Shown one piece after another: positions 20,713 to 30,638 of a stretch of 64,000 bases of DNA. Source of the stretch: Edwardsiella hoshinae NBRC 105699 = ATCC 33379. GTDB lineage: Bacteria > Pseudomonadota > Gammaproteobacteria > Enterobacterales > Enterobacteriaceae. A program made the position numbers and the translations under genes. The notes beneath the pieces were generated by a model. The model saw nothing but the letters and a program-made list of their open reading frames with translations, made no database searches and was not told the DNA's origin. The stretch covers positions 78,543-142,542 of the forward strand of contig NZ_BAUC01000005.1 in NCBI RefSeq assembly GCF_000474215.1, given 5' to 3'. Each line of letters opens with the position of its first letter. Within the stretch, counting starts at the first letter, position 1.

Positions 20713-22509
20713 TTAGCGGTCCACATCTGACATAACAAAATCAATACTGCCGAGGTACACGATCAGGTCGGACACCAGACAGCCACGGATTACCGAAGGG
20801 ATCTGCTGCAAATGCGCATAGCTCGGTGTACGGATACGCGTGCGATAACTCATGGTGCTGCCATCGCTGGTCAGGTAGTAGCTGTTGATCCCCTTGGTAG
20901 CTTCGACCATCTGAAACGATTCGTTGGCCGGCATCACCGGGCCCCAGGAAACCTGGAGGAAGTGGTTGATCAGGGTATCGATGTGCTGCAAGGTGCGCTC
21001 TTTCGGCGGCGGTGTGGTCAGCGGATGGTCGGCCTTGAACGGTCCCGCCGGCATGTTCTTCAGGCATTGATGCAGGATGCGCAGACTTTGACGCACCTCT
21101 TCCACCTTCAGCATCACACGGTCATAGCAGTCACCGTTGCTGGCGGTCGGGACTTCGAACTCGAAGTTCTCATAGCCGGAATAGGGACGCCACTTACGCA
21201 CGTCGAAAGCGATGCCAGTGGCACGCAGGCCGGCGCCAGTGGTACCCCAGGCCAGCGCATCTTTGGCGCTATAGGCCGCCACGCCGACAGAGCGCCCCTT
21301 CAGGATGGTGTTCTGTAACGCTGCTTTAACATAGGAGTCCAGGCGCTTCGGCATCCACTCCAGGAACTCGCGTAACAGACGATCCCAGCCCTTGGGCAGG
21401 TCATGCGCCACACCACCGATACGGAACCAAGCAGGGTGCATACGGAAGCCCGTCACCGCCTCGACGATGTCATAGATCTTCTGACGATCGGTAAAGGCGA
21501 AGAATACCGGCGTCATGGCGCCAACGTCCTGGATAAAGGTAGAAATGTACAGCAGATGGCTATTGATGCGGAACAGCTCGGAGAGCATCACGCGGATCAC
21601 CTTCACCCGCTCCGGTACCTCGATACCGGCCAGCTTTTCGACCGCCAAGACATAAGGCATCTCATTGACGCAACCGCCCAGATATTCGATACGATCGGTA
21701 TAGGGGATGTAGCTGTGCCAGGACTGGCGCTCGCCCATCTTCTCGGCACCACGATGGTGATAGCCGATGTCCGGTACACAGTCGACAATGTCCTCCCCAT
21801 CCAGCTGCAATACGATGCGGAAGGCACCGTGGGATGACGGATGGTTCGGCCCCAGGTTAAGAAACATAAAGTCTTCATTGGCGGTGCCGCGCTGCATGCC
21901 CCACTCTTCCGGGCGAAACTTGAGCGACTCCATCTCCAGATCCTGCTTCTGCTTGGTTAGCTCGAACGGATCGAATTCAGTGGCACGGGCCGGGTAGTCT
22001 TTACGCAGCGGGTGTCCCTGCCAGGTGCGCGGCATCAGCAGACGCGTCAAATGAGGATGACCGTCGAAGGTGATGCCGAACAGGTCGAAGGTTTCCCGCT
22101 CATACCAGTTGGCGTTAGGGAACAGACGGGTCACCGTCGGCAGATGCAGATCTTGCTCGGCCAGGGCGACTTTCAGCATAATGTCGCGGTTACGATCGAT
22201 GGAAATCAGCTGGTAGAACACGGAGAAATCCGCCGCCGGCAGTCCTTGGCGGTGAGTTCTCAGGCGTTCATCCATACCGTGCAAATCGAACAGCATCACA
22301 TAAGGCTTCGGCAACTGTTTCAGGAACGCCATCACCTCAAGCAACTGTTCACGCTTGACCCATACCACCGGCATGCCGGTCCGGGTCGGCTGGACGCTAA
22401 ACGCCTCCGGCCCAAAGCGCTTGGTCAACTCCCCGATAACCGGATCGTCGAGATGGTCGTGGGTCTGCCACGCCGGCATCTCGCGATCGTGCGTCGTCGA
22501 ATCTGTCAT
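20713..22509 (-). CDS. nuoC: NADH-quinone oxidoreductase fused subunit C/D
   Basis: Fusion of the 30-kDa (NuoC) and 49-kDa (NuoD) subunits of complex I, as is normal in enterobacteria; 598 aa. The NuoC part (about residues 1-190) ends with [20 protein letters not shown] and HPLRKDYP. The NuoD part follows and lines the quinone pocket: [14 protein letters not shown] with the conserved His pair, [12 protein letters not shown], and the terminal DVDR. NuoD is descended from [NiFe] hydrogenase large subunits but lacks the nickel-binding cysteines. A 100-base gap with a strong hairpin separates it from nuoB. Confidence 0.97.
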   Translation of the reverse strand: MTDSTTHDREMPAWQTHDHLDDPVIGELTKRFGPEAFSVQPTRTGMPVVWVKREQLLEVMAFLKQLPKPYVMLFDLHGMDERLRTHRQGLPAADFSVFYQLISIDRNRDIMLKVALAEQDLHLPTVTRLFPNANWYERETFDLFGITFDGHPHLTRLLMPRTWQGHPLRKDYPARATEFDPFELTKQKQDLEMESLKFRPEEWGMQRGTANEDFMFLNLGPNHPSSHGAFRIVLQLDGEDIVDCVPDIGYHHRGAEKMGERQSWHSYIPYTDRIEYLGGCVNEMPYVLAVEKLAGIEVPERVKVIRVMLSELFRINSHLLYISTFIQDVGAMTPVFFAFTDRQKIYDIVEAVTGFRMHPAWFRIGGVAHDLPKGWDRLLREFLEWMPKRLDSYVKAALQNTILKGRSVGVAAYSAKDALAWGTTGAGLRATGIAFDVRKWRPYSGYENFEFEVPTASNGDCYDRVMLKVEEVRQSLRILHQCLKNMPAGPFKADHPLTTPPPKERTLQHIDTLINHFLQVSWGPVMPANESFQMVEATKGINSYYLTSDGSTMSYRTRIRTPSYAHLQQIPSVIRGCLVSDLIVYLGSIDFVMSDVDR

Positions 22510-22585
22510 AATTTTTTATCACCACGCATTGAATGACACTTGCCACCGCCAGCGCGGGGCAAAACGGGCTAAAGGCCAACGGCAA

Positions 22586-22604
22586 ACGCGGCGACCCGCC
22601 GCGT
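22586..22604 (-). other. Intercistronic stem-loop nuoB-nuoC
   Basis: ACGCGGCG and CGCCGCGT form a perfect 8-bp stem with an ACC loop, placed six bases after the nuoB stop. No U-run follows on the minus strand, so it resembles an RNase barrier or processing site rather than a terminator. Confidence 0.55.
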
Positions 22605-22609
22605 CGCGC

Positions 22610-23284
22610 TTAAATTTCGTCGGGGGTACGCAGGTTGGTCACCGCGATGCGCTCTGCTCGCTTGCGTTCACGCTCCGACTGCATGTTGGCGCGATAAACC
22701 CCTTGATCGCCCACCACCCAAGAGAGCGGCCGGCGCTCTTGACCGATCGACTCTTGCAGCAGCATCAGCGCTTGCATGTAAGCCTCCGGCCGCGGCGGAC
22801 AACCCGGGATATACACATCCACCGGAATAAACTTATCCACCCCTTGCACCACGGAATAGATGTCGTACATGCCGCCGGAGTTGGCACAGGCCCCCATGGA
22901 AATCACCCATTTCGGCTCCAGCATCTGGTCATACAGGCGCTGGATGACCGGTGCCATCTTGGTAAAGCAGGTGCCAGCAACCACCATAAAGTCCGCCTGA
23001 CGCGGCGAGGCACGTAAAACTTCCGCACCAAAACGCGCCACGTCATGCACCGCGGTGAACGATGTCACCATTTCCACATAGCAGCAGGAGAGACCGAAGT
23101 TGTAAGGCCACAACGAATTTTTGCGCCCCCAGTTGACCATATCGTGCAATGCATGATCGAGCTTGCCCATATAGACGCTGCGGTGCACGTGTTGCTCTAA
23201 GGGATCGCTTACAACCTCCTGTTTTTGCAGTGGGTAGCGATCATTGTCACCATCAGGATCGATGCGCGTCAGCGTGTAATCCAT
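22610..23284 (-). CDS. nuoB: NADH-quinone oxidoreductase subunit B
   Basis: Peripheral subunit of complex I that holds the terminal cluster N2 next to the quinone site (224 aa). Cysteine ligands include the tandem pair in GLSCCYVEM, then [10 protein letters not shown] and PGCPPRPEA. It is homologous to hydrogenase small subunits, such as HybO in this window. It is the second gene of nuo, 54 bases after nuoA, and is followed by a stem-loop. The length and both termini fit the family. Confidence 0.98.
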   Translation of the reverse strand: MDYTLTRIDPDGDNDRYPLQKQEVVSDPLEQHVHRSVYMGKLDHALHDMVNWGRKNSLWPYNFGLSCCYVEMVTSFTAVHDVARFGAEVLRASPRQADFMVVAGTCFTKMAPVIQRLYDQMLEPKWVISMGACANSGGMYDIYSVVQGVDKFIPVDVYIPGCPPRPEAYMQALMLLQESIGQERRPLSWVVGDQGVYRANMQSERERKRAERIAVTNLRTPDEI

Positions 23285-23338
23285 CTTTGTTGCCTCATAT
23301 CTTGATAAAGCGGGTAAATCCTAGCGTCACACCCAGTG

Positions 23339-23779
23339 TTACTGCGGACGCTTATCGGTCATGACGATAGTACTTTCATGTGTAATACGGCGCTTAGAGC
23401 GGGCGGGGGTCCAATCCAGGGCACCGATACGCACCAGATAAAATAGGCCGGCCAGCAGCACCAAGATAAACAGGGCGGCTTCGGCAAAACCCAGCCAGCC
23501 GTTTTCACGCACGGAAACCGACCAAGCGTACAAATAGAGCGCCTCGACGTCGAAAATGACGAAAAACATGGCGACGAGATAAAATTTGGCGGAGAGACGC
23601 AACCGGGCTGAGCCGACCGAGTCGATACCGGATTCATAGGGGATATTTTTGGTGCGCGCGCGCGCCTTGCCCCCCAGAGCGTACGCCCCAAGCAACATGA
23701 ACCCACACAGTCCGAGAGCGACGAGGACAAAAACGGCGAATGCCCAATGCTGGGCGATAACTTCAGTGGCTGTTGACAT
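23339..23779 (-). CDS. nuoA: NADH-quinone oxidoreductase subunit A
   Basis: First gene of the nuo operon; a small membrane subunit of complex I (146 aa, three helices). The loop between helices 1 and 2 carries the family signature [10 protein letters not shown], which contacts the quinone cavity in known structures, and helix 2 holds [14 protein letters not shown] with conserved acidic residues. A second frame nearly the same length overlaps it but has no membrane pattern. A plausible sigma-70 promoter lies about 150 bases upstream. Confidence 0.97.
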   Translation of the reverse strand: MSTATEVIAQHWAFAVFVLVALGLCGFMLLGAYALGGKARARTKNIPYESGIDSVGSARLRLSAKFYLVAMFFVIFDVEALYLYAWSVSVRENGWLGFAEAALFILVLLAGLFYLVRIGALDWTPARSKRRITHESTIVMTDKRPQ

Positions 23780-23931
23780 ACTCTATGCTTACTCATTTAA
23801 CGCGGTAGTTGCCGTTGCCGAATCGCTCCAGCCGGCAATCACCACAACGCCCAAGGGAAGGAAATCATCACAGGAGCGGCTGCTCGTTGGCCGATGCACC
23901 CACTGACACAGACAGCGTATGTATCCTGTGT

Positions 23932-23961
23932 GTTCTACTCTTCTTGATAACCTTTTGTCAA
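23932..23961 (-). promoter_or_regulatory. Possible sigma-70 promoter of nuo
   Basis: On the minus strand TTGACA (23961-23956) is followed after 18 bases by TAGAAC (23937-23932). The -35 is perfect and the -10 matches four of six positions. It would give a leader of about 150 bases to nuoA. Confidence 0.4.
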
Positions 23962-24305
23962 CATTAGCAACGTTAAATGCAAGTCATGTTAACAAAAAAT
24001 AAACATACGAACAGATTCTCGCACATCCAAACGTTGATCAGCAGTATAAAATACCCAATAAACGTGGCTGGAATGTAAAAAAACGTGAACGTATGGTTTC
24101 TACTATATCATTTATTGACGCCATGCCTGTCCATAGGATGAGGTATCTGCGACATTTTTATGATCTAGCGCACGTTTAATCCTGTGATGATATTAATAAA
24201 AATCGCGGTTTATTCCAGTCTAAATGACAACGCAGCGCTCCCTTACGCTTTATTGCGAATGATTTCTATTTATAAAATGAAAAGTCACGGGAGAGGAAAA
24301 CAAGA

Positions 24306-24340
24306 GGAGAAAATAGGATAAACCGGCGCCGAGCGCCGGT
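24306..24340 (-). terminator. Intrinsic terminator of lrhA
   Basis: ACCGGCGC and GCGCCGGT form a perfect 8-bp stem around a CGA loop, starting 57 bases after the lrhA stop. A T-rich stretch (TTATCCTATTTTC on the minus strand) follows. It separates lrhA from nuo. Confidence 0.75.
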
Positions 24341-24396
24341 AATATTCAATAAATTAATTATAGTGCCGAATAATATATCGTTTTATAGATAAACAT

Positions 24397-25326
24397 TCAC
24401 AATGCATTATCATCCGCTGGCGCAATCAATGCGAGTGATCCCGCGTCCAACGCCGAAGTCCCGCCCTCACGCAACGCATCGAACAAGGCCTGCGCCAAGG
24501 AATTGGTGCAGTGCGACGCCAGGCACAGGCTGTATTCGGTATCCGGCAAACGCGGCAACCCGTCAGCCTCCCCCAAAACGCGCAACGACGAGCTCATCAT
24601 CTCGATCGGTCGCGCCGAGATCCCTAATCCTGCCTTTAACGCCGCGCGAAGGGCCGGCAAGGTGGTGGCGACATAGGCCAAGCGCCAAGGCCGCCCCTGT
24701 GCATCCAATGCCGCAGTGGCCAGATCGCGGTAGGCACTGGGTTCATCCAATACCACCAGATCCAACGGCGCACCGGGAGTAAAGTCATAGTCGGTAGCAC
24801 AAAACCACACCGTCGGTGAGCGACGCAACAGCATCCCGGGTAATGCGGGCTCGCGTCGGCCGGTGTAAATCGCCATGTCGACTTCATTATTCAACAACAT
24901 GAGGCGGATATCGGCGTTGCGCTGCATGCGCACATCGATCGCCAACTTAGGATAGAGTGCAGTAAAGCGGCCAAGCAGTTGTGGCAGAATGCTATCGGCG
25001 CTGTCATCGGTCGCACCGATCACCAATGTGCCTTGCAGATGGTCATTGAGCAATGAATAGCAAGCTTCGTCGTTAAAACGCAAGATCTTGCGGGCATAAC
25101 TCAACAACTGGACGCCATGCTCAGTCAGATACTTATTGCGTCCCTGACGGGCAAATAGCTCTTTTCCCACCAACTGTTCCAGGCGCTGCATCTGCTGGCT
25201 CACAGCCGATTGGGTGCGTTGTACACAGGTTGCGGCGGCGGCGAACGTTTTTACGTCCGCAACAGCGACAAAGGTGCGTAGTAAATCCAAATCCAGATTG
25301 ATGGGGGGACGTGGTCCGTTGCTCAT
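24397..25326 (-). CDS. lrhA: LysR-type regulator LrhA
   Basis: LysR-family transcription factor. In E. coli LrhA represses flhDC and type 1 fimbriae; orthologs called HexA, PecT or RovM control virulence and motility. The N-terminal winged helix-turn-helix is nearly identical to E. coli ([32 protein letters not shown]). The effector domain (from about residue 95) keeps DSADSILP and [20 protein letters not shown]. The C-terminal 25 residues diverge from E. coli. The 309-aa product is encoded between nuo and the ydjZ gene, reading the same way as nuo but ended by its own terminator. Its targets here are unknown. Confidence 0.93.
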   Translation of the reverse strand: MSNGPRPPINLDLDLLRTFVAVADVKTFAAAATCVQRTQSAVSQQMQRLEQLVGKELFARQGRNKYLTEHGVQLLSYARKILRFNDEACYSLLNDHLQGTLVIGATDDSADSILPQLLGRFTALYPKLAIDVRMQRNADIRLMLLNNEVDMAIYTGRREPALPGMLLRRSPTVWFCATDYDFTPGAPLDLVVLDEPSAYRDLATAALDAQGRPWRLAYVATTLPALRAALKAGLGISARPIEMMSSSLRVLGEADGLPRLPDTEYSLCLASHCTNSLAQALFDALREGGTSALDAGSLALIAPADDNAL

Positions 25327-25719
25327 ATCTTTTCTCGTTATAAATCAAAAATAATTTACCCTGGCATTCTCGACAATAGGACAATCTTTAAGGTTAAGAT
25401 TAGCCCGGCTAGAAATTGCAATAATTCACCTCAATCCCTAGCTAACAGAACGATAAAGATCACGCTACGTTATCAATAATTATGGCTGAAAATGACAAAG
25501 AAAACATAGGGGCAATCAACTACTTTTTTGCTGCAAAATACTACAAGGAATCGTGAACCTGCGGCAGAATGCCGCAATCAACACAATGATAATAAAGGGT
25601 TTTTTCTTTTACGGTAGATTCGACAGAATGAAAGCTTCGCCTATAGCGAACAGTTAAGAAAAGTTAATGCAATCCATATGCGCGATATCCTTTTAATGGT
25701 CAAGAAATATTAATTTAAA
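25327..25719. other. Intergenic region, lrhA / ydjZ
   Basis: About 390 bp, AT-rich, holding the lrhA upstream region. A perfect 7-bp hairpin (TGCGGCA, GAA loop, TGCCGCA) lies at 25560-25576, but no U-tract follows on the minus strand. No gene-like frame was found. Confidence 0.5.
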
Positions 25720-26394
25720 TTAATCATTAGCCGTTGGCTGGTGCTTGATTGCGTAAATCATAATGCTTATTGCCGATAATACCAATAAGCCACAGACTAT
25801 CATTTGCAAACTCCCGCTCAACATCGCACCGACATAGGAATAAATCAGCGTTGCCGGTAGTTGGCCGATCGCAGTCGCCAGCAGAAACTCCCCAAAGCCC
25901 ATCGCAGTCAAACCGGCGGCATAACTCACGGCATCGAAAGAGACAAAAGGCAGTAGGCGGCAGATCAGCACGGTATAGCGGCCATAACGCTGAAAGAAGC
26001 GATCGCAACGCTGCAACGTTGGTGCGGCGAGCCAACGCGCCAGCGCATCGCGCCCTAATAGACGAGCAAGGACAAAGCAAACGGCTGCCGCCACTGTGGC
26101 GCTAAACCATGAGAGCAAAGCCCCCTGCCACCAGCCAAACAAGGCGGCGTTAGCCAAGGTGATGACAAAGGCGGGCAAGGGGGCGGCCAAGGCCTGAAAA
26201 AGCATCAGGAAAAAAGAGACCACCATCGCCCAGGGGCCGAAACTACGCAGGTAGCCAAGCAACGCGTCGATATCCAATGACGCCAGCAATTGCCAGATCT
26301 GCGCCAGTTGTTGATGCATGGCGCTTCCCCCGGCCAGCAACAGCGCGGCGATCAGCGCCAGCGCGATGAGTCCCCTTTTCATTCCGTTCGACAT
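25720..26394 (-). CDS. ydjZ: TVP38/TMEM64 family membrane protein YdjZ
   Basis: Inner-membrane protein of the SNARE-associated (VTT/DedA-like) superfamily. About six hydrophobic segments are visible. The signature section runs from APLPAFVITLANAALFGWW through LLSWFSATVAAAVCFVLARLLG to RLLPFVSFDAVSYAAGLT and IGQLPATLIYSYVG; this pattern is closer to E. coli YdjZ than to YdjX. I chose the ATG at 26394 (MSNGMKRG); an upstream GTG adds four residues. Biochemical function is not established; relatives have been linked to lipid handling in membranes. Its neighbours ynjE, ynjF and ynjA are also E. coli ydj/ynj cluster members, so it belongs to that set. Confidence 0.85.
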   Translation of the reverse strand: MSNGMKRGLIALALIAALLLAGGSAMHQQLAQIWQLLASLDIDALLGYLRSFGPWAMVVSFFLMLFQALAAPLPAFVITLANAALFGWWQGALLSWFSATVAAAVCFVLARLLGRDALARWLAAPTLQRCDRFFQRYGRYTVLICRLLPFVSFDAVSYAAGLTAMGFGEFLLATAIGQLPATLIYSYVGAMLSGSLQMIVCGLLVLSAISIMIYAIKHQPTAND

Positions 26395-26538
26395 CGCCTC
26401 TCTCACTCTCTCACTCGGCCAAATCGCCAGCGACGTGTCACCCGCGCCAAGTTAGCAGGCTAACGACTGTGCGTTTAACGCGGATTGGTGTAGCATCGCC
26501 CACTCTCTCGCGTACTTTTGTATGATGGATAATGGTGT

Positions 26539-27828
26539 ATGAAACCGTTCTTTGCACTGCTCGCCGCCCTATGGCTGACCCTTTCGCTGAACGCCAGCGC
26601 CGCCACCCAGGCACTGCCGCTCACCGCCCTCCAGGCACAACAGGGGGTCATCATCGATACCCGCCCCAGCGCCTTCTATAATGGCTGGCCCGCTCAGGGC
26701 CTCTCCGGTCATGAACCCGGAGCCCTGAATCTGGCCGCCAGTTGGTTGCCGCAGATGAATGAGGAGCAACTGCGCCAGTGGGCCGATGCCCACCATATCA
26801 CGCCACAACAAACCCTGGCGCTGTATGGCAACCCAGCCGAGATCAGCGCGGTAACGCAACGCCTCACTCAGCTTGGTTTCCACCATGTCACCACGCTAAG
26901 CGATGCCCTGACACAACCGGCACGCTTGCAGCGCCTGGCACATTATGAACAGCTGGTCTACCCACAGTGGATCGCCGATCTGCAACAGGGTAAGCCGGTC
27001 GCCAACGCTCCGCACGGAGCATGGAAGCTGTTCGAGGCGGCCTGGGGGGCGCCGAAACAGTATCTGCTCAGCCATATTCCCGGAGCCGGTTACATCGACA
27101 CCAATACGGTAGAAAGCGAACCGCTGTGGAATAAAGTCCCCGACGCCCAATTGAAGGCATTGCTGGCTAAACAAGGCATTCGCCATGATACCACCGTGAT
27201 CCTCTACGGTCGCGACGTCTACGCCGCCGCCCGGGTCGCGCAGATCCTATTGTATGCCGGCGTACAAGATGTGCGCTTGTTAGACGGCGGCTTCCAAACC
27301 TGGCAACAAGCCGATTTGCCGGTCGAACGTGGCCTGCCCGCCGCCCCAACGCCAGCCCCCGACTTCGGTGCCCCGCTACCGGGCGCGCCGCAGTTGATGC
27401 TCTCGACGGCACAGGCCCGCCAACTATTAGGACGCCACGATGCCTCCCTGGTCAGCATCCGCTCTTGGCCGGAATTCATCGGCACGACCAGTGGTTATAG
27501 CTATATCAAGCCTAAAGGGGAGATCGCCGGCGCCCGTTGGGGCCACGCCGGAAGCGATGCGACCCATATGGAAGATTTTCACAACCCAGACGGTACCATG
27601 CGCTCTGCGGATGATATCGCCGCCATGTGGCGCGCCTGGCATATCACACCGAACCAACAGGTCGCTTTCTACTGCGGTACCGGCTGGCGCGCCTCCGAGG
27701 CCTTCATGTACGCCCGCGCCATGGGCTGGCCGCATATCGGGGTCTATGATGGCGGCTGGTACGAATGGTCCGCCAATCCGGCCAATCCGCAAGTGCACGG
27801 CGAGCGCGGCCCAGAGAGCAGTTGGTAA
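26539..27828 (+). CDS. ynjE: Periplasmic thiosulfate sulfurtransferase YnjE
   Basis: Multidomain rhodanese (429 aa). Residues 1-21 form a Sec signal (FFALLAALWLTLSLNASA). Three rhodanese-like domains follow, as in E. coli YnjE: two inactive ones (IIDTRPSAFYNGWP; SHIPGAGYIDT to YGRDVYAAAR) and a C-terminal catalytic one with FYCGTGWRASEAF, where Cys379 is the predicted persulfide carrier. The GWRAS loop is the long type seen in YnjE. It is divergently oriented to ydjZ and converges on ynjF with only ten bases between stops. The physiological sulfur donor and acceptor are unknown. Confidence 0.93.
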   Translation: MKPFFALLAALWLTLSLNASAATQALPLTALQAQQGVIIDTRPSAFYNGWPAQGLSGHEPGALNLAASWLPQMNEEQLRQWADAHHITPQQTLALYGNPAEISAVTQRLTQLGFHHVTTLSDALTQPARLQRLAHYEQLVYPQWIADLQQGKPVANAPHGAWKLFEAAWGAPKQYLLSHIPGAGYIDTNTVESEPLWNKVPDAQLKALLAKQGIRHDTTVILYGRDVYAAARVAQILLYAGVQDVRLLDGGFQTWQQADLPVERGLPAAPTPAPDFGAPLPGAPQLMLSTAQARQLLGRHDASLVSIRSWPEFIGTTSGYSYIKPKGEIAGARWGHAGSDATHMEDFHNPDGTMRSADDIAAMWRAWHITPNQQVAFYCGTGWRASEAFMYARAMGWPHIGVYDGGWYEWSANPANPQVHGERGPESSW

Positions 27829-27838
27829 TGCTCCCCCT

Positions 27839-28477
27839 CTAGGGCGTTGGCTCGCCCTTCCCCTGCGCCACTCGGCGCAGGGTATGATAGCCGCCCCAGA
27901 TCCGCGTCAAGGTCGTAAACCAACATAAGGCACCGAACAGCCAGGCCAGCGGAGCGAACAACGTCGGCCAGAGACAAAACGCCACGAATAACGCGATAGT
28001 CTCCGTCCCCTCCGTCAATCCGCCTAAGTAATAGAACGACTTATGCGGATAGGCCAGCGTCTCTAGGCGATGTTTCTGCGCCAGCGCGGCGAAAGCCAAA
28101 AAACTGCTACCGGTGCCGATGAAGGCACAGAGCAACCAGGCGCCAGGCAAGGCATTATGCTGAGGATCGGCCAGGACAAAGCCTAACGGTACCAAGGCAT
28201 AGAAGAGGAAGTCGAGGGAAATGTCCAGAAATCCGCCAGCATCGCTCAAGCCCTGCCGACGCGCCAGAGCCCCATCCAAACCATCGCATAATCGGTTTAG
28301 CCCCACCGCCAGCAGCGCCGCGCCATACTGTTGCATCACCAGCAGCGGCAGCGCCAGCGCCCCGATGGCGAAGCCCACCAGGGTCAAATGGTCGGCACGC
28401 AGGCCGCGACGATCCAAGCCTACGGCCAGGCGCGCCAGTACGGGTTTCAACGGGGGGTGCAGGTAACGATCAAGCAT
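27839..28477 (-). CDS. ynjF: CDP-alcohol phosphatidyltransferase family protein YnjF
   Basis: Inner-membrane enzyme of the CDP-alcohol phosphotransferase family (212 aa, about six helices), which join a CDP-activated lipid head to an alcohol. The catalytic motif is complete: DG-x2-AR at DGALAR, then the spaced Gly and the two Asp residues in GGFLDISLD. Substrates of YnjF itself are not established. Its start overlaps the end of ynjA by eight bases, so the two form an operon (ynjA first). It converges with ynjE. Confidence 0.88.
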   Translation of the reverse strand: MLDRYLHPPLKPVLARLAVGLDRRGLRADHLTLVGFAIGALALPLLVMQQYGAALLAVGLNRLCDGLDGALARRQGLSDAGGFLDISLDFLFYALVPLGFVLADPQHNALPGAWLLCAFIGTGSSFLAFAALAQKHRLETLAYPHKSFYYLGGLTEGTETIALFVAFCLWPTLFAPLAWLFGALCWFTTLTRIWGGYHTLRRVAQGKGEPTP

Positions 28478-29054
28478 CTTCGCCCCCTGAGCGTCCCGTC
28501 GGTGGCGTACACAAACCTTGCGCGGGAATGGCTAACGCGGCGTTAAAACGCGCCGAGAGATTCTGAAACGCCACCAGCGCCGTCAACTCCGTCAGGGCGC
28601 GATCATCGAAATGACGGCGCAACTCTTGTTGCAATTCAGGCGTCACCTGCGGCGGCGTCGCAGTCACCGCATCGGCGTAAGCTAAGGCCGCGCGCTCGGC
28701 GCTCACGAAACAGTCGGCCTGTTGCCAGTCGGCTACCGCCAACACCTTCTCCAGCGATCCACTATGCTGCGCCAGTCGCAGGCTGTTGGCATCGATGCAG
28801 AAAGCACAATCGCAACGCTGGGAAACTCGGGTCATCACCAAGGCGCGCAGGCTAGGCGTCAGCGAGGATTGACGGCGTTCGAGATAACCGACAAACAGGG
28901 CGATCAGCCAAAATAGACGCGGGAAGCGCCCCCACCAGCGGACAGGATTCAGCACCATACCATAGTGGCGACGCTGTAGACGTAGCAACGGCATCAGACT
29001 AAACGGTAGCCGCGACAAGGGGGCCACCCACGGTACTTGGCTTGATTTTTTCAC
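28470..29054 (-). CDS. ynjA: AhpD-like carboxymuconolactone decarboxylase family protein YnjA
   Basis: Alkylhydroperoxidase D-like protein (194 aa). The CxxC catalytic motif is seen in CDCAFCIDANSLRLAQ, with the downstream His replaced by Gln, in the all-helical fold. Long stretches match E. coli YnjA (RRHYGMVLNPVRWWGR, EKVLAVADWQQ, ALTELTALVAFQNLSARFN, IPAQGLC). A hydrophobic segment (FPRLFWLIALFVGYLE) near residue 50 may touch the membrane. It is the first gene of the ynjA-ynjF pair, with divergent alaA upstream. A role in peroxide or thiol chemistry is inferred from the fold only. Confidence 0.88.
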   Translation of the reverse strand: MKKSSQVPWVAPLSRLPFSLMPLLRLQRRHYGMVLNPVRWWGRFPRLFWLIALFVGYLERRQSSLTPSLRALVMTRVSQRCDCAFCIDANSLRLAQHSGSLEKVLAVADWQQADCFVSAERAALAYADAVTATPPQVTPELQQELRRHFDDRALTELTALVAFQNLSARFNAALAIPAQGLCTPPTGRSGGEDA

Positions 29055-29333
29055 CCGATTCTCCCTCTACTGTTCTCTCAACTTTACGTAGCTCGACGCT
29101 GAAACCAAAATTAAATTCCGATCTATACACATATTTAAGTTAAAAACTTCACAAAAAAGCAGTAATTCCATTTTTTTTGCTAACAATTATGGCCAAATAA
29201 TACTGTTTTGCACTAAAAACAGGCATCTGTCTTCTAAAGCCCGATCGTGGGGAGTACAGTATTTTGATTGCCGTGTCAGTAAGGACACCGATCCGTCAGC
29301 GGCAACGCTGAATCACATTAAGGCCATTGTGTT

Positions 29334-30554
29334 ATGTCTCCGATTGAAAAATCCCATAAGTTGGACCACGTCTGTTACGACATTCGCGGCCCGGTACTGA
29401 AAGAAGCCAAACGTCTGGAAGAAGAAGGTAACAAAGTCCTCAAACTGAATATTGGTAACCCCGCCCCTTTCGGCTTCGAGGCCCCGGATGAAATCCTGGT
29501 CGACGTAATCCGAAACCTACCGACGGCGCAAGGGTACAGCGATTCTAAGGGACTCTACTCGGCGCGTAAGGCCATTATGCAACACTATCAGGCCCGCGAC
29601 ATCCATGACGTCACCGTCGAAGACATCTACATCGGTAACGGTGTTTCCGAACTGATCGTGCAGTCCATGCAGGCCTTACTCAACAGCAACGACGAAATGC
29701 TGGTACCGGCGCCCGACTATCCATTATGGACCGCCGCCGTGGCGCTCTCCGGCGGCCATGCAGTCCATTATCGCTGTGACGAGCAAGCGGACTGGTTCCC
29801 AGACATCGACGATATCCGCAGTAAAATTACCCCGCGCACCCGCGGCATTGTCATCATCAACCCCAACAACCCGACCGGGGCCGTCTACAGCAAGGCCTTG
29901 CTCGAACAGATCGTAGATCTGGCGCGGGAGCACAATCTGATCATCTTCGCCGATGAGATCTACGACAAGATCCTGTATGACGATGCCCAACACATCTCTA
30001 TCGCTTCACTGGCCCCCGATCTGCTGGTGATCACCTTCAACGGCCTGTCGAAGACTTACCGTGTCGCCGGCTTCCGCCAGGGGTGGATGGTACTCAGTGG
30101 GCCGAAAAAGCACGCCAAAGGCTACATCGAAGGGCTGGAGATGCTGGCCTCCATGCGTCTGTGCGCTAACGTACCGATGCAGCACGCCATCCAAACCGCA
30201 TTGGGCGGTTACCAGAGTATCAGCGAATTTATCTGCCCCGGCGGTCGTCTGTATGAACAGCGCAACCGGGCCTGGGAGTTGATCAACCAGATCCCCGGCC
30301 TCTCTTGTGTCAAGCCGCGCGGTGCGCTGTATATGTTCCCCAAAGTCGACACCAAGCGCTTTAACATCCACAACGACCAGAAGATGGTGCTGGATCTGTT
30401 GCTACAGGAGAAAGTCTTGTTGGTGCAGGGGACCGCTTTCAACTGGCCGGAGCCGGATCACTTCCGCATCGTCACCCTTCCCCGTGTGGACGAACTGGAT
30501 AGCGCGATCCACAAGTTGGGGCGCTTCCTCGCGGGCTACCATCAGAAATACTGA
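29334..30554 (+). CDS. alaA: Alanine transaminase AlaA
   Basis: PLP-dependent class I/II aminotransferase that makes alanine from pyruvate and glutamate (E. coli AlaA, formerly YfbQ; 406 aa). The Schiff-base lysine is Lys240 in NGLSKTYRVAGFRQGW. The PLP phosphate and ring contacts (IGNGVSELI, NPNNPTG, FADEIYDK) and the carboxylate-binding Arg near FRIVTLPR are present. It is transcribed alone, with a 280-bp divergent gap to ynjA upstream and a clean terminator downstream. Neighbour yfbR follows, as in E. coli. Confidence 0.96.
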   Translation: MSPIEKSHKLDHVCYDIRGPVLKEAKRLEEEGNKVLKLNIGNPAPFGFEAPDEILVDVIRNLPTAQGYSDSKGLYSARKAIMQHYQARDIHDVTVEDIYIGNGVSELIVQSMQALLNSNDEMLVPAPDYPLWTAAVALSGGHAVHYRCDEQADWFPDIDDIRSKITPRTRGIVIINPNNPTGAVYSKALLEQIVDLAREHNLIIFADEIYDKILYDDAQHISIASLAPDLLVITFNGLSKTYRVAGFRQGWMVLSGPKKHAKGYIEGLEMLASMRLCANVPMQHAIQTALGGYQSISEFICPGGRLYEQRNRAWELINQIPGLSCVKPRGALYMFPKVDTKRFNIHNDQKMVLDLLLQEKVLLVQGTAFNWPEPDHFRIVTLPRVDELDSAIHKLGRFLAGYHQKY

Positions 30555-30559
30555 TCGAC

Positions 30560-30590
30560 TACGGCGCCGACGGGCGCCGTACGCTTTTTT
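30560..30590 (+). terminator. Intrinsic terminator of alaA
   Basis: TACGGCGCC pairs with GGCGCCGTA around GACG, followed by CGCTTTTTT. It begins five bases after the alaA stop. Confidence 0.92.
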
Positions 30591-30638
30591 AGCGCATAAT
30601 GGCAACACCCTTTCTATTGCGACAGGCATAACACCGCC

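Larger units (their letters stand above)
23780..24396. other. Upstream region of nuo (nuoA / lrhA gap)
   Basis: Just over 600 bp without a gene and rich in A+T, as is usual for the long nuo control region that binds several global regulators in E. coli. Besides the promoter and the lrhA terminator listed separately, I see poly-A/T tracts suited to IHF or H-NS but no site good enough to name. Confidence 0.6.
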
